Assembly (NCBI GenBank): GCA_963680875.1
Contig: OY804579.1
Span: 35,759,804-35,823,803 of the forward strand
Source of the DNA: Bathymodiolus brooksi
Taxonomy: Eukaryota > Mollusca > Bivalvia > Mytilida > Modiolidae
Direction: 5' to 3'
Length of the DNA: 64,000 nucleotides
Part shown: positions 35,104-47,436 of the stretch, one piece after another
Numbering within the stretch: position 1 is the first letter of the stretch
Layout of the letters: every line of letters starts with the position of its first letter
Position numbers and translations under genes: made by a program
The notes under the pieces: generated by a model
Database searches by the model: none
What the model saw: the letters and a program-made list of their open reading frames with translations, nothing else
What the model was told of the DNA's origin: nothing

Positions 35104-37733
35104 TAGAGGCTCCCAGGAGCCTGTATAGCTCACCTGGGTATAATAATAACATCAGTCAATAAAACTTGATAACTTCGGTAAAAAAAATTAACAATTGTAG
35201 CCTTCGTCATTTTTATAAATTTGATGAAAAAAGGGCAAGAACTCCAAGATGGGTAATCGGATTTACTTCAAAATTGCAGGTAAATAAAAATTGATCGAAG
35301 GGTCGAACCGCCAGACACATTTTTGGAAGAGAACCATTCAATGACTATTTCATCAAAATTTTGTTCTTATTGAGCAAATGGTTTCAGACAAAAAGATTTT
35401 TATGGGAATTTCCCATAGGGTCCTATGTTAAATTAAGTTCGGCTGTGGCGGCCATCTTGGTCGGTGTTCTGAAATGCTGGACACAATTTTGGAAGAGGAC
35501 CACCCAAGAATCATTTCAGCAAAGTTTGGTTGAGATTGGCTCTGTAGTTTCAGAGAAGAAGATTTTTTTAATTTCATCCCCCCTTTTTTCTAATTTGCAT
35601 AATCGGTCAAACTCGGTAAAAGTTCAAAGTTCATAAAAAATCCCGTAATATATGTTAAAAAGCTCATCATTATGCTTATACAGTTCAAATTTGGGCACTT
35701 TCTGGCTTAAAATAGAGCAGTTTTGGCCATTTGAAGAAATTTCTATTTTTAGTAATGGTGGCCATCTTGGATACAGGACGGCGCTGACGGACACAATTTT
35801 GAAAGGGGACCACCTAAGGATCATTTCAGCAAAGTTTGGTTGAGATTGACTCAGTAGTTTCAGAGGAGAAGATTTTTTTTTAATTCCATCCCCCCTTTTT
35901 CTAATTTGCATAATCGGTCAAAATCGGTAAAAGTTCAAAGTTCATAAAAAATCCGTAATATATGTTAAAAAGATCATCATTATGCTTATACAGTTCAAAT
36001 TTGAGCACTTTCTGGCTTAAAATAGAGCAGTTTTGGCCATTTGAAGAAATTTCTATTTTTAATAATGGTGGCCATCTTGGATATAGGACGGCGCTGACGG
36101 ACACAATTTTAAAAGGGGACCACCTAAGGATCATCTCAGCAAAGTTTGGTTGAAATTGGCTCAGTAGTTTCAGAGGAGAAGATTTTTTTTTAATTTCATC
36201 CCCCCTTTTTTTAAATTTCATAATCGGTCAAAATCGGTAAAAGTTCAAAGTTCATAAAAAATCCGTAATATATGTTAAAAAGCTCATCATTATGCTTATA
36301 CAGTTCAAATTTGGGCACTTTCTGGCTTAAAATAGAACAGTTTTGGCCATTTGAAGAAATTTCTATTTTTAGTAATGGTGGCCATCTTGGATACAGGACG
36401 GCGCTGACGGACACAATTTTGAAAGGGGACCACCTAAGGATCATCTCAGCAAAGTTTGGTTGAGATTGGCTCAGTAGTTTCAGAGGAGAAGATTTTTTTT
36501 TTAATTTCATCCCCCCTTTTTTTAAATTTCATAATCGGTCAAAATCGGTAAAAGTTCAAAGTTCATAAAAAAATCCCGTAATATATGTTAAAAAGTTCAT
36601 CATTATGCTTATACAGTTCAAATTTGGGCACTTTCTGGCTTAAAATAGAGCAGTTTTGACCATTTGAAGAAATTTCTATTTTTAGTAATGGCGGCCATCT
36701 TGGATACAGGACGGGGCTAATGGACACAATTTTGAAAGGGGACCACCTAAGGATCATTTCAGCAAAGTTTGGTTGAGATTGGTTCAGTAGTTTCAGAGGA
36801 GAAGATTTTTTTTTAATTTCATCCCCCCTTTTTTCTAATTTGCATAATCGGTCAAAATGGGTAATGGGATTTACTTCAAAATTGCAGGGTAGGTAGATCT
36901 TGATATGCTGCACATTTTTGCAATAAACTTAACATCTATCTCTAAATAGTTTTTGAAATATAAGACGAAAAGTATTAAAAGGAAAAAAAAAAATTGATGA
37001 AAAAGGGGCAATAACTCCAAGATGGGTAATCAAATTTACTTCAAAATTGCAGGGTAGGTAGATCTTGACATGCTGAGCATGTTTGCAGTTTCAACTTACC
37101 ATCTGTCTGTTATAGTTTTTGAAATAAAGGACGAAAAGTATTAAAATTTTGAAAATTTGATGAAAAAAGGGAAATAACTCCAAAATGAGTAATGGGATTT
37201 ACTTCAAAATTGCAGGGTAGGTAGATCTTAATATGCCGCACATTTTTGCAATTTAAAGTTAACCTTTATCTCTTATAGTTTTTGAAATATAAGACGAAAA
37301 GCATTAAAATTTTACAAATTTGATGAAAAAAGGGCAATAACTCCAAGATGGGTAATCAGATTTACTTCAAAATTGCAGGGTAGGTAGATCTTGATGTGCT
37401 GATCATTTTTACCCCATGTCAGATTTTTGATATTACTAACGGTTTTTGAGATATTACCAAAAACCTGCAATTTTACCATATGTTCTATTTTTAGTAACAG
37501 CGGCCATGTTGGTTGGTGCACGGCATCACCGGACACAATTTTGAAACTAGATACCCTAGTAATGATTCAGACCAAGTTTGGTTTCCATTGGTCTAGTACT
37601 TTCAGAGGAGAAGATTTTTGAAAAAGTTTACGACGTACGACGGACGACGGACGGACGACGGACGACGGACGACGACGACGGACGCCAAGTGATGAGAATA
37701 GCTCACATGACCCTTTGGGTCAGGTGAGCTAAT
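35104..37733 (+). repeat. Monomer element with 310-bp and ~163-bp internal arrays
   Basis: 5' hairpin AGGCTCCCAGGAGCCT (35107-35122) then 'AGCTCACCTGGG'. Four 310-bp units are anchored by 'TGGCCATCTTGGATACAGG' or a variant (about 35760, 36070, 36380 and 36690). A second block (36850-37440) repeats 'GGGTAAT...GATTTACTTCAAAATTGCAGG' every ~163 bp, next to 'AAGGGCAATAACTCCAAGAT'. The 3' end has a GACGGAC microsatellite (37630-37685), 'GCCAAGTGATG', CTCAC/GTGAG with inner TGACCC/GGGTCA (37708-37713/37717-37722), then CTAA. Antiparallel frames of 60-116 codons are repeat translations. Confidence 0.85.
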
Positions 37734-38595
37734 AATGATATTTTAGTATCCCCTCACCTATGAAGTTGTAAAGTAATACAACCTCCTATCTGTGCATCCA
37801 TCCACAGGGACTCTGATAACTATTTCTCACAAATATGTGCTCTCGGGCAATTTGATTTTTTCTATGAGATTGCCATTGCCCGAGAGGGGTTATAAAAAAA
37901 CAATAGCCGAGGACAAAATATAAACCAGGGAAGCACAGAAACAAACCAACAACAACCAACCGATATAACACAAAAAATCACAAATGCACATGAACAACAC
38001 AAACTCCCGAATAATCTAAAGTGAACTCGGGTGATCCGGAAGGGTAAGCAATTCCTGCCTATTGCAATACATCTATGTGTGTCCATCATCAAGTCTGGTA
38101 GGACTTTAATCCGGAGAAGGGCAAAGGATCTAAAACAGCCTCAGATCATTTGTCATCTGGGTGCTGTCAACCAGCTCATGATGTCTGCTGTAGAATTTTT
38201 TTTCTAATTTTAAGAGTGCTTGGAAGGCCCATGGGATATCATGATAACCACTGAAAAAAACCAAAGTAACTTTGCAAAGAAGAGTTATGATTCAAAATTT
38301 ATCTAATCTTACAAAAATGTTGCCTTTGAGGTCCCTTACAATGCAAGGTGCTGTGTCAATAGAAATAACTGAAATTATATGGATCTGCAATGTTATGGGA
38401 TTTTTCTTCAAATTTGGAAAACAAATTGAAGAAAACATAGGATTCAATATTTAACCAAACTTGCATATATATCAGTCACAAGATGCTGTGAACAGAAATA
38501 GGTGAAATCAGAGATATAATAACTGAAATTTGGTAATTTGCAGCTGAAATGATATATGGTTTTGGTTTCTTTAAAGTAAATTATTTAAAATTTTC
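37734..38595. other. Interval without recognisable gene, one hairpin
   Basis: 'CTCGGGCAAT' (37842) and 'ATTGCCCGAG' (37875) form inverted arms about 43 bp apart. A minus-strand 76-codon frame is Cys/Phe-rich and unrecognised. No other structure seen. Confidence 0.45.
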
Positions 38596-38597
38596 AC

Positions 38598-39055
38598 TCA
38601 AGTTTGTTAATTATTACTTTATCACAAACTTTTTCTGGCCCAGTCTGAGCAAATTCTTTCCAACTTATCCATTTTGTACTTTCCCACCAGGCATGAATAA
38701 AGTTTTTTTTGTTAAACAAAATTTTTGACAACAACACTATGGAAGCAATTTTTTTTCTAATTTTTTGTTTAAAAAAGTTTTTTTTTTAAACAAAATTTAT
38801 TAATATGATTTTGACAACACTAATTTTCACTGAAGTTTGTTAATTTTTACTTTATCACAAGCTTTTTCTTGCTCAGTCTGAGCAAATTCTTTCCAACTTA
38901 TCCAGTTTGTGCTTTCCCACCAGCCCAGGCATGAATAAGTTTTTTTTTTAGCATAATTTATTAATATGATTTTGACAACACTATGGAAGCAATTTTCACT
39001 TAATTCTGACCTTATCCACAAACTTTCTTTACACAGTCTGTACATTCTTTCCATA
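38598..39055 (-). repeat. Tandemly repeated exon-like segment, ~235-bp unit
   Basis: Two copies (38598-38705 and 38831-38945) translate on the minus strand to the same unusual peptide: 'WWESTKWISWKEFAQTGPEK' in the first and 'WWESTNWISWKEFAQTEQEK' in the second, each followed by 'CDKV'. A third, poorer copy (about 38988-39050) keeps a WKE-like core. Separators share 'AATATGATTTTGACAACACT'. Preserved reading frame with amino-acid differences suggests a former coding exon that was tandemly duplicated. I do not recognise the protein. Confidence 0.55.
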
Positions 39056-39589
39056 TTTTAAAAGATATTTATTTACATTTAGGCCTCGAGACATATATGT
39101 TCGAGTTCTTAAAACTACAGTAATTTTAGTCAACTGGAAAGGAAAATCCCGAGAGTACCCGAAAAGCACTTCATTTACGCCGCCTCGTCGCAACTTTCAT
39201 CTTGACGGGTGCTGATTATAACTGACACAATCGTATCCCCGCTGATAAACCTTGCAACTTTCTGGATATATGTCACCCACGATAATAAATTGTGTATTAA
39301 AAGTAAGAAATTTACCAGCATATTCAATAATAAATTAAACAAAAGATGTTTTCTGTTGTCGAACAGGGTTGAGAAATCTTGAAGGTCCATTTTATGAGAG
39401 TCATTACTTGTATGAAAGTAAGAATACCGATGCAAAATTTAAACATTTACGTTCCCGAATGTCTGTAGAAATGATCTTTTCAACAAAATATTACAAATAA
39501 CCATAATCGAAGCTACAAAGCAACAAATTCCTGAGTCCGTCCTCTGACATCCATCACGTCAATATTTACGTCGAAAATCACGTGACAAA

Positions 39590-39673
39590 TTTTTTTTTTG
39601 CCTCCCTCCGCTCGGTGCAATTTTTTTAAGTGTGCCCCCCCCCCTAGCTTAAAATCCTGGATCCGCCCCTGGT
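39590..39673 (-). mobile_element. Partial CAGGGGCGGATCC-type element end
   Basis: 'GCCTCCCTCCGCTCGGTGCA' through 'ATCCTGGATCCGCCCCTGG' matches the right half of the complete MITE at 61113-61296. The other end is not seen. Confidence 0.65.
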
Positions 39674-40848
39674 TACATATATACATGTACATGTACACAC
39701 ATATACACCTCTCACTTACTCCCCACTACTGATATGTTGTGGCATAGGAGATCTGAAGAAACCCCATCACAGGGAGTGACCCTGTGTACCATCTAATGAA
39801 AATAGTGATTGCAAGACAATGAAAGTGTTACTAAACTCCACTGAATGCTACAAGCAATTTGATTGGCTGAAAATGGTCATAATCGTATTTATCATATATC
39901 ATAAATTCATGACATAAAGTCACTAGCAAGGTGACATGTAGTGGAGTTTCCTAAGATCTCCTAGTATGCCACGACATAACAGTAAAGACTACAAGAGAAC
40001 TGATTTTAATTAGATTGTCAGTAAATTACTTTTAAATAGGCACTTTTATGCAGAAAATTTTGAAATAACATGCTCATTTCTTTTTTAAACAAAATTCTTG
40101 GAATTGTCAGTAACACTGATGAGATAACATAATATGTCATGTAGAATAAAAACTATGGACATCCACATATACATATGGTATAATTTGAAAACTAGTGAAC
40201 AAGTTTTTAACAAGTGTACATAGTTCAAGCCCAACAGTTTTTTTAATATACAAATGTATATTTGTGTATTTAGAAAATAATTCAACATATGACATTATTT
40301 CAAAACCTCTGTTTGAAATACCACATTAGAAGAGGACTAACTGTTAATGAGGTCAAACATATTTTTGGTTTTTTTTCAACTCTGCATTTAGCTAACTAAA
40401 CTAAGCTAACTGGTACCAATGATATACAAATGTATGTGTATGAGGAAGGTCAGAAAGGGTTGAATCTGGGAATCATAAACATTTAAAATACACAGAATAA
40501 TATAAAAAAAATATGTGCATATTGGACAATCCTAGGGATATTTGTTTCAAAAGTGTCTACCTACAAATATTTCTTAGTATATACAATGTACCAGACAACT
40601 TTCTAGACACATTTTTTGTATTTTTTCCCAAAAGTTTTGTCCTTCAATAAATTTCTTAGTATACTGGACAATTTTCTGGATATTTGTTTCAAAAACAAAG
40701 TGACTGTACATAACTACAAAATATTGTCTTTGTATATTTCATTTTTGTTTCAAAAAGAGTCATCCTACAATATATTTTCTTAGTACATGTACATGGATAC
40801 ATACAATGTATATAATTACTGTATTATTTTTTCAGTTTTTCTTCAAGT
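39674..40848. other. A+T-rich interval without recognisable gene
   Basis: Short 'ACATGTACATGTACAC' repeat near 39683. 40535-40790 holds three or four loose ~75-110-bp repeats of 'TTTCTTAGTATA...GGATATTTGTTTCAAAA'. No gene seen. Confidence 0.45.
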
Positions 40849-40899
40849 AGCCACGATATAACTGAAATATTGTTGAAAGTGGCGTTAAACACCATAAAC
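40849..40899 (+). mobile_element. SINE 3' end fragment
   Basis: 'CCACGATATAACTGAAATAT' followed by 'TGTTGAAAGTGGCGTTAAAC' is the intact 3' tail of the SINE at 52473; nothing of the head is present. Confidence 0.8.
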
Positions 40900-41450
40900 C
40901 ATCATGTAGCAAATTTTACAAAAAAAACATATTGACATGGTTGAAGAAGCTTAGAATTTATTACTTCCTTATTATAGCAATTCAAACACTCCATAATCAA
41001 ACACTGATTTTTTCTTTAAACTCCATAAGTGATTCTATGTTATAAATATATACATATAATTAGTTAAATATAAAAACATACTTACAGTATATACTAACGT
41101 TAGGTATATGACTACACCCACACCTCTAGTTGCTTACTAACTGAAATAGACAACTATAATTAATCAATGTTAATATACACCCGTTAATCAACTCATCTGC
41201 CGTCATTTCTAAACCCTATGTATCACCCTCTACGTGCAGTTTGATATTTCTGTAAGGTGTACATGTGATTCAAGCAATTACTTGTATAGATAACTTTCCA
41301 AGTGTCTAATTATAGTTTCACCTTTGACCTCTTATCACACACGTGCATTAGTGGAGGCAAAACATTATCATGTTACATAGAACTCAGTGTATGATAAGGT
41401 TGTAAACAAAGAGAATTTTATATTTATATATTGTGTTTATGTAATGAAAA

Positions 41451-41679
41451 ATGGATGATTCTTTAAATTTAATACCTGTAACATTATCAGAATATGTTAA
41501 ATCATTAAATCATGAAGATGTTGCATTTTACATTGAAAAATTAACAGTTGATGGGAGTACAACTACCAGATCCTTATGGCATAACAAAGAGTTGTTGGGA
41601 TAATGATGTAAATAAATGGCCAGACATATCTTGTCCTGATATATATCAATATATATTAATGGAGAATAGTTCATTATGA
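41451..41679 (+). pseudogene. N-terminal fragment of ISL2EU-type partner protein (YqaJ family)
   Basis: ATG at 41451 opens a frame beginning 'MDDSLNLIP'. Near 41555 the reading must shift frame and continues 'LPDPYGITKSCWDNDVNKWP' then 'DISCPDIYQYILMENSS', stopping at 41679. The 'DPY.I....W..D...WP.I..PDIY.YL' block is what I recall at the start of SWIM/YqaJ-nuclease proteins that accompany THAP-DDE transposases. The rest, including any nuclease domain, is absent. The frame meets the 3' end of the minus-strand transposase at 41674, a convergent layout. Assignment is by motif memory only. Confidence 0.5.
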
Positions 41680-43589
41680 TGGAACAACTGAAGGAAGTAT
41701 ATTTGTCAAGGCAGCAATAATAACCACAATGTCATCCAACAGGCGTACTTGATTCACTGGGATAGTAGATTGAAGTATTAAATAATTCCTCATTTTTCCG
41801 ATGACTCTCTCTACATGAATTCTCACATTAGATAGACATTTAGACTTGTGAACCTCCATTGCAGACAATTGTTTTTTGCCTCGAGTGAATGATGGCATCC
41901 TTAACGTCACTCCATGTTCAGCAAGTTCTTCCGATACCAAAAATCCCCGGTCTGCCAAGACTTCATCACCATGGGATAGTTTATATATATATCCGAACTT
42001 TAGGGTAATTTCCTTATCTGAGACTGCCTCCCCATCATTTTGAAATAAAATTGACTGCTCCAGATGGAGTTATTGACACTAAGTATTTGATGGTGTTGTT
42101 ATGTTTGTAATTGCTCCATGTTTGAGCTCGGGCAGTTAAATTGTGAGGCCTTTCTATAAACACTTCGAAACAGTCGATCGTTGAAACAACTATATTTGGT
42201 ATCCATTGGTTTATAATTCTAGAAACTGATGTGTCAGACAAGTTAAACCGAAATGCCAAATCCCTATTCAACAAACCCAAACGAAGCTTCATTAATACCA
42301 GTAATAGATGATCTTGCATGGACATTGTTTTAACACAATGCTTTGCACATATTGATACTTTGGTTAATACCCATAAAAATAACTGCATTGTCAAACCAGT
42401 GTAGAATGTCATTTCTCTTTCGGTTAAGTTGTTGTAGGAAAATCTTGATTTCAGCACCTGTGTTTCCAGCTTTTGCATTTTTGATTTTAAAAAGCCATTT
42501 GCATTCACTTGGGAGGATAGATTTTTGCTCAAGGATGCAATATTTCTATGTTGGGATCCTCTTTTGTCTGCGTTTCTGAAAAATAATTAATTTTGTTTTA
42601 TTTATATGTTTAAGGAACTATTTGTATTATAATATTATCATTAAAACATGAAATAGATATATTAATTATATGAGTAATGGTCTATATTGTTAATTAGTTA
42701 AATTGGTTCTCCTGTCATTATATTCAATTATTTTTTATTCATTTGTTAATCAAGTATTTGAATATATTTAAATCAAATACAAAATTAATAAAACATCGGA
42801 TTTATTTATGTTCACATTATTTGTTAATGTTTCATATGTGTATGTATATATATTTATACCTTTTTCAATTCTCATAACTGGAATCTTGCTGGTACTAAGA
42901 TCTAATAGGATGTTGGCAACATTTTCTGAATCATGGTCACTGTCATCGATGATTTCCTCATCAACATCCAGTTTTCTCTTTACTGCTCTTTTAAATCTGT
43001 CTATTGATTTTTCATCTTTTTTACAATGTTCCAATCCTGGTAGATTTTGATTTGGTATATAGTCTGGGTGTGAGCTATCATTTGAGGGTTTACCTACAGT
43101 TTAAATAATATTGAATGATTAGTGCAGCTAATTTGGGGCAAGAATGTTTATTAATAAATCAAGATAAAAATCAGAACAAAATTAATGTATCCTGTAGATT
43201 AGTAAGTATTGAGTTGACAAATAGTCCAGATGTATCAGATGATGTAACCACTGATAACACCAAGTTACACAGTTCTGCTCTGTAGAAGATGAATTTTAAA
43301 TAATATAATGATTTTAATCTAAGACAACACAAAGGAGTGTTTTCCATGTAATAATGATTTTGTTTTAAATTTATTTAATTACAAGTAAATTAAAAACAGC
43401 TTACCTTGTAAAAAATGTAAGCTACACACACGTGAAGGATTGCATTGGAGTCCATGGTTCCTTTCTTTTAATTGCATTTATCCATTGTTTTCTTTTTTCT
43501 TCAGGAAAAGATGGAATTCTATGCAATGATATATTTTTTGCTTTGTTTTGTCTTTGTGTACATCCAACTATGCAACAGCTGTGAACCAT
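41674..43589 (-). pseudogene. THAP-domain DDE transposase gene (ISL2EU/PIF-Harbinger-like), three exons
   Basis: Exon 1 (43589-43405): ATG, then a THAP zinc finger with 'CCIVGC' (C-x3-C), 'ISLHRIPSFPEEKRKQWINA', and, after a 1-base frame change, 'SRVCSLHF' (C-x2-H). Donor ACAAG|GTAAGC. Exon 2 (43093-42860) begins in phase ('GKPSNDSSHPDYIPNQ') and is acidic/basic linker; donor AAAAAG|GTATAA. Exon 3 starts near 42567 with 'LTEREMTFYTGL', a helix-turn-helix ('LRLGLLNRDLAFRFNLSDTS'), then 'VFIERPHNLTARAQTWSNYK'. TGA at about 42035 and a frameshift precede 'AVSDKEIT', 'GDEVLADRGF' (a catalytic Asp) and 'RIHVERVIGKMRN' (catalytic Glu). The stop is at 41674. The DDE_Tnp_4-like order with THAP head is that of ISL2EU elements. 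Dead copy. Confidence 0.8.
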
Positions 43590-43647
43590 ATTTTCAATAA
43601 CAAATAATGATAAAACTGATTAACTAATGCATTGATGTATGTATGTT

Positions 43648-43667
43648 GTGGAGGCTTCTGCCTCCAC
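43648..43667. repeat. Perfect palindrome near 5' end of transposase gene
   Basis: GTGGAGGC-TTCT-GCCTCCAC. 'GTGGAGGC' also occurs once on the other side of the gene pair at 41351-41358, so it may mark element ends; no longer TIR could be aligned. Confidence 0.45.
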
Positions 43668-44780
43668 TGAATATGCATGACATTTATTCATGAGCCTCAC
43701 TTTGGTTGGAAAGTCATTCTCCAATCAAATGAATGTGTACATGAATATAATATACCCCTGCTTCAAGAGTCTTATAAACAATGTAAATCTGCATCAATAT
43801 TTATGAAAGGTTATAATACAGGTTTTATTCACTTGGATTTATGAAAGAATGCAGTTTAAACAATGATGGTCAACAATTCAACCAATATCAACAAAATAGA
43901 CAACTACAATGTACCTGTCACCTAAAATCATTGATTATAAAAAACTTAAGACAACATATGCATTTTATTTGCAGGTTTAAATCCAAGTCTTAGCTTGATA
44001 CAGTCACACAAATGTGGTGGGGTTAAACCAGGTTATTATCAGAAAATACATAAACAAACAATAAAAATACTGCACGGATTTCAGGATTTGCTTCCACTAA
44101 AAATAAACACTATAACATAATGAACAACATAAACATGGACAGTGCAATAGTCGTGTCAGTAAATTCCCATAGTTAATTGACAAAGTAGAATCCATTGCTT
44201 AAAGACCATCAATCTTAGGACAACAAAATTATAAAAACTGACACTTATAACAGACACTTATTAACAATTAATCATAAATATCTACAGAAATTAATGACCT
44301 TTGTGTGAGACCAGAATATACAGGTCATTAATTTTTTGGAATTAAATATTGAATATAAAATAGCAATATTATATGGAATCAAATATAAATGTACTGATTT
44401 AATTGCTATTTGAATCTACTAGTTCTAGCACTGAGACTGTCTATTTTTAGCAAAGAAAATCTGCCTCAAAGAATCAACTAGTGTTGATTAAATGGAGCCT
44501 TTATTTCTAATATTTTGCGATGCATTTATATATTTAATATGTTCAGATGTGTCACATTTCAAAATTTCACTTTTGTTAATAACATCACTATAGTAACATG
44601 AATGGGGAAACAAGATATATAAAATGACCATGGACAAGAGTAAATTAGATCTAATATTACAAATACAATAAATCAGAATCCTGTAAAAACAAAACTTTAG
44701 ATTTTTAATCTAACCTGCATAAACTGAACACCTGTATATTCTGAACACATAAGCAAGATAATTACAGTGTAATTTAAACA
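43668..44780. other. A+T-rich interval without recognisable gene
   Basis: No coding pattern or named repeat seen. Confidence 0.5.
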
Positions 44781-44853
44781 GGACTGGGTTGCAACAAAGC
44801 TCAATTAAAGCTAACTGACTATTAAAAGTACTATTAAAATCAATAGTCAATAT

Positions 44854-45399
44854 GGTTGTTTCGAATCATTTCCATTCCGTCAAAAACTTTTTATTTTCAT
44901 CTGCCAAACCACATGATTCTGATGGGAATGTTAGGCACTGGACTTCTGGTGTCAATGTACACAACGAAAACTCCAATCAATAAGTGCCGTTTTAACCTTA
45001 CTCAACTTAAAGAATTTTTTACATTTTCTGTAAAAGACATATCAATTAAATTATTTTTATTTGTATCAAAGACTTCAATGTACAGACAATTACTTCTTTA
45101 AAATTAAATTTGTTTTATTTCTTTATTTACTGTTGTCAGCATCATGAAAGGAAAACGACCTGTCTTGATATATTTCTGTTATCAGACAGACAGTGAGGTA
45201 CCGAACACCAGTATTTACTCAGCTGTTTTCTTGGCGTCTCCATATTACAATTACTTAAAATCTACTGCATCTACGACTATGATATGTTGACGTTGTCACA
45301 ATAATAGCATAAACACTGGAAGTAGTCTGCCTAACATTTCAGACGTCATGACACGAAAAAGACGGAACGTGATCGGAATTGACATGATTCGAAACAACC
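44854..45399. mobile_element. Nested 546-bp TIR element
   Basis: GGTTGTTTCGAATCAT (44854-44869) is inverted at 45384-45399, and a weaker subterminal pair follows ('TTCCGTC' against 'GACGGAA'). It interrupts the TATTAATAGTCAATTA region of the host element. No coding potential. Confidence 0.75.
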
Positions 45400-45507
45400 G
45401 TATTATTTCTGTTGTACAAAAGTCAATTAATGTTTATAGATTATTAACTTTCTATTAAATCTAATTGTACAAGCTAGTTGTATTAAATTCTTAATTGCAC
45501 ATTAAAC

Positions 45508-45642
45508 ATGGATGACATGCAAGTGCTTAGGTCACTTCGTACCAACAATCACTGTGATAGACAACTAACAATGAATGATTTGAAAGACAGAGAACTTCTT
45601 TCCTGATATAAATTTGGAAGAAATACAATAAATTTAAAAAAT
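45508..45642 (+). pseudogene. Possible first exon of Harbinger-like transposase
   Basis: ATG at 45508 opens 'MDDMQVLRSLRTNNHCDRQL', then 'LKDRELLS', a TGA (45604-45606), 'YKFGRNTINLKN', and a donor AAAAAT|GTAAGA in phase 0. The block '(D)ELLSRYKFGRxTI' is familiar from the N-terminus of PIF/Harbinger transposases; here TGA stands where Arg (CGA) would fit, consistent with a C-to-T change. No later exon is found within the element, so this is a deletion derivative. Assignment is tentative because the piece is short. Confidence 0.45.
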
Positions 45643-46724
45643 GTAAGATAACAAACAAACATCATACCAGATGACACAGGTATGTCGAATGGTCAAGTGA
45701 TCACACTATCCAACTTTCCATTCGATTATGATACGATTTTTAATAAATATTTAACAACCATTTTAGTTTATGATGATTTTATTTGTTAAATTAACAAAAG
45801 GGATAGGACACAAGTTTTACTAACTTATGAAGTCTTCTCCCATTAATACAATAAATTCACATAGTATAATGATCATTCTGAGCATGCATATAATACATAT
45901 AGAAATATATTGTAAATAACAACCATCAGGTTCTTGAAAACAAGTTTGGGGTATGAATCTGAACAGGATTTAATCCTGTAAATACAAAAACACCAAATAT
46001 TATGAAAGTATTAGGAATCCTGTCGTCATAACTGTTTTCCAAACTGAAATAAGGAATTCATTTTTGATTCACTGTCCTTAAAATTACATGTTTTTTTATC
46101 ATAATGTATCCTGATTTCTTAAAACATGTCAGTGTACAACAGAAGACTTATTACTGAAGACATATCAAATATTATGTTGTTTCTTTTGAAATATTACAAA
46201 CACTGAAACAGAACATTGGGGAAAGTAGAAAACAAACAAAAATGGCTAAAACTGATTTTACAAGAGAACAAGTGAGCATTAAAATGTTCACTAAACTGAT
46301 ACTTCAATTTAAGTTGGATCAAATTTCTTTTACTGTTCTCATCAGACTGTCGGATGGAAATAGAACGCCAACCGATTTTTCAGTTCTACATTTGTGTTCA
46401 CACCATAAGATATTTGCCGAAAGGATGTTGCAAGGAAATATCGGATGGAAAATTGTATCATGTGAACTCATCGCGACAGTACCTGTACATATTAAATCAT
46501 TGAACTTTGTCCTCAAAATAATGTGCATAGAATTTCTACAGCTATTGCCAGAAAAAAACCTTAGAGATTTAAATGAAGTTGCTGGCTGATGTGTGACGCT
46601 CAAGTAATGCTATTAAATCATCCTATTAACTTATTTACAATTATCGATTTAATAGACTATTAAATCATAATTGACTATTATCTTAATTGACTATTAATTT
46701 AATTGACGTTTGTGCAACCCAGCC

Positions 46725-47436
46725 CAGGTCGTGAACTGCTATGATGGTCGATGTACATAGTAATCAGTTACAGGTAAACAAACAAATAAGCATCTGAACT
46801 TACATTATGTTTTAATTCAATTTAGCCTAATGGAGTACCAGTTAAACTGGAATATTTTTGATGCTGATAAATGTACACTGAGAATGTAATGCGCATCCAT
46901 TTTGTTGTGTAATTTCAATAAATAATCATTTAAGTTATTATAATAATTGAGATAATTACACACGATCCAGGACTCTCGCTACTTTAAAATTATATGGAGA
47001 AGTGACATCTCTTTCGGAGAACTCACAAGGAGACGTGGAATACAACAGAGAGAAGTAGGAGACTGCTGGGAGTAGTCAAGTGTTTAATCGAAACTGTTTC
47101 GCTTTTATGCTGGTCACCCTGTCCAAATTTAATATACCAGAACAAATGAAAGTTAACGATTTATCAAGGGGGAAATGATTCACCGTATGCACCGAAATCA
47201 CGATTATTTTGGGGATGGTTCGGTTCACGATACGTGGTGGCCGCTTACTATACAAACGATATGATGTTCATTTTTTGAAAAAAAAGTAGAAATGAACTTC
47301 CGTTTTATTCTTTTGGTGATCATTTAATTAATATTTTGAGAAAAGTGAATCGATTAATTTATGCTTTTAAAATTAATAAATCAAATATCAAATATTTATA
47401 ATTTCCGCTAGTATGTAAGTGACCTCAAATAAAAAC
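46725..47436. other. Non-coding interval
   Basis: No gene or repeat recognised. Confidence 0.45.

Larger units (their letters stand above)
44781..46724. mobile_element. TIR element with GGRCTGGGTTGCA ends
   Basis: The left end 'GGACTGGGTTGCAACAAAGC' (44781) and the right end ending 'TTTGTGCAACCCAGCCC' (46724) are inverted, followed inward by CTCAATTAA-like text and 'TAATAGTCAATTA' repeats. A 150-bp relative with the same ends is at 59844. It holds a possible Harbinger-like exon (45508) and a nested element (44854-45399). No convincing TWA duplication. A 115-codon frame (46242-46589) overlaps a 94-codon minus frame; neither is recognised. Confidence 0.7.

Noticed and set aside
34283..35152. 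Minus-strand frames of 225-289 codons
   Set aside because: Same tandem unit in inverted orientation; artefacts.
37862..38092. Cys/Phe-rich 76-codon minus frame as a membrane peptide
   Set aside because: Short, no homology recognised, overlaps another frame; composition fits chance.
46242..46603. 115-codon plus and 94-codon minus overlapping frames as a second Harbinger gene
   Set aside because: They overlap in opposite directions and I could not find a Myb/SANT or DDE motif in either.
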